Positions 41,532 through 41,605 of a stretch of DNA of 41,605 bases are shown in pieces (position 1 is the first letter of the stretch; each line of letters opens with the position of its first letter). Origin of the DNA: Anaeromassilibacillus sp. An200 (lineage in GTDB: Bacteria; Bacillota; Clostridia; Oscillospirales; Acutalibacteraceae); NCBI RefSeq assembly GCF_002160025.1, contig NZ_NFJU01000028.1, forward strand, positions 1 through 41,605. The letters are read 5' to 3'. The position numbers were made by a program, and so were the translations under genes. The notes beneath the pieces are model-generated. The model saw only the letters and a list, made by a program, of their open reading frames with translations. It did no database searches and was not told where the DNA came from.

Positions 41532-41605
41532 CACTCCTTTGCTTGTGTTCTTCGTAAATTATACTTTGATAAATCGTTGTGATTTAATCATTTATATCGT
41601 ATAAT

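Overview
The window reads as chromosome of a low- to mid-GC Gram-positive anaerobe of class Clostridia, most like gut Oscillospirales/Ruminococcaceae. The reasons are strong AGGAGG-type ribosome binding sites, frequent TTG and GTG starts, sigma-A promoters with 17-base spacers, a Clostridia-type glnA, a DUF3793-flavodoxin pair, large serine recombinases, and small proteins that recur in clostridial integrative elements. Species cannot be read from the window. No rRNA, tRNA or CRISPR array was seen.

Layout. (1) Bases 1-5430 are decayed accessory DNA. They hold an RHS/YD-repeat fragment ending abruptly at a remnant that starts like an IS110 transposase, an XRE regulator, about 650 bases of non-coding DNA rich in inverted repeats, and two serine-recombinase genes. 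The larger recombinase is broken at an A AAA AAG heptamer and by an in-frame TAA; the smaller by a one-base shift. Two small divergent genes with palindromes between them follow. (2) Bases 5467-35721 are mostly core genome: a cation/proton antiporter; a five-gene operon SWIM - DUF5691 - MoxR ATPase - DUF5682 - vWA (7348-15378); a YitT-like membrane protein; a PadR/DUF2812 pair; an iron-box-controlled DUF3793-flavodoxin operon; a membrane-anchored LysM-G5-M23 peptidase; murA, a YycJ-like hydrolase and rlmH; a PHP phosphatase; divergent gdhA and glnA; dapF; then purB, purA, glmS and guaA. (3) From the 3' end of guaA to the right edge lies an integrative mobilizable element: an XRE-HEPN operon, a divergent promoter switch with three matching operators, excisionase, tyrosine integrase, MobC-like protein, RepA-like ATPase, a repeat-rich origin/transfer-like region, a small DUF6061-like protein and a second XRE regulator.

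How the genes work together. The five-gene operon has a MoxR AAA+ ATPase and a MIDAS-containing vWA protein, the usual core of a chaperone-like pair. Around them are a SWIM zinc-finger protein, an all-helical protein, and a large DUF5682 protein whose His/Glu/His pattern recalls the TraB/EreA/ChaN hydrolases. This is the best candidate for an undercharacterised system. The second is the XRE-HEPN pair carried as cargo by the guaA-integrated element; its RNCCAH motif suggests an RNase toxin or anti-phage function. gdhA and glnA assimilate ammonia, with a possible attenuator before glnA. purB, purA and guaA serve purine synthesis, and glmS and murA supply cell wall precursors.

Many long open frames antisense to the core genes are composition shadows and are not annotated. 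Family names come from motif recognition by eye; no database search was run.
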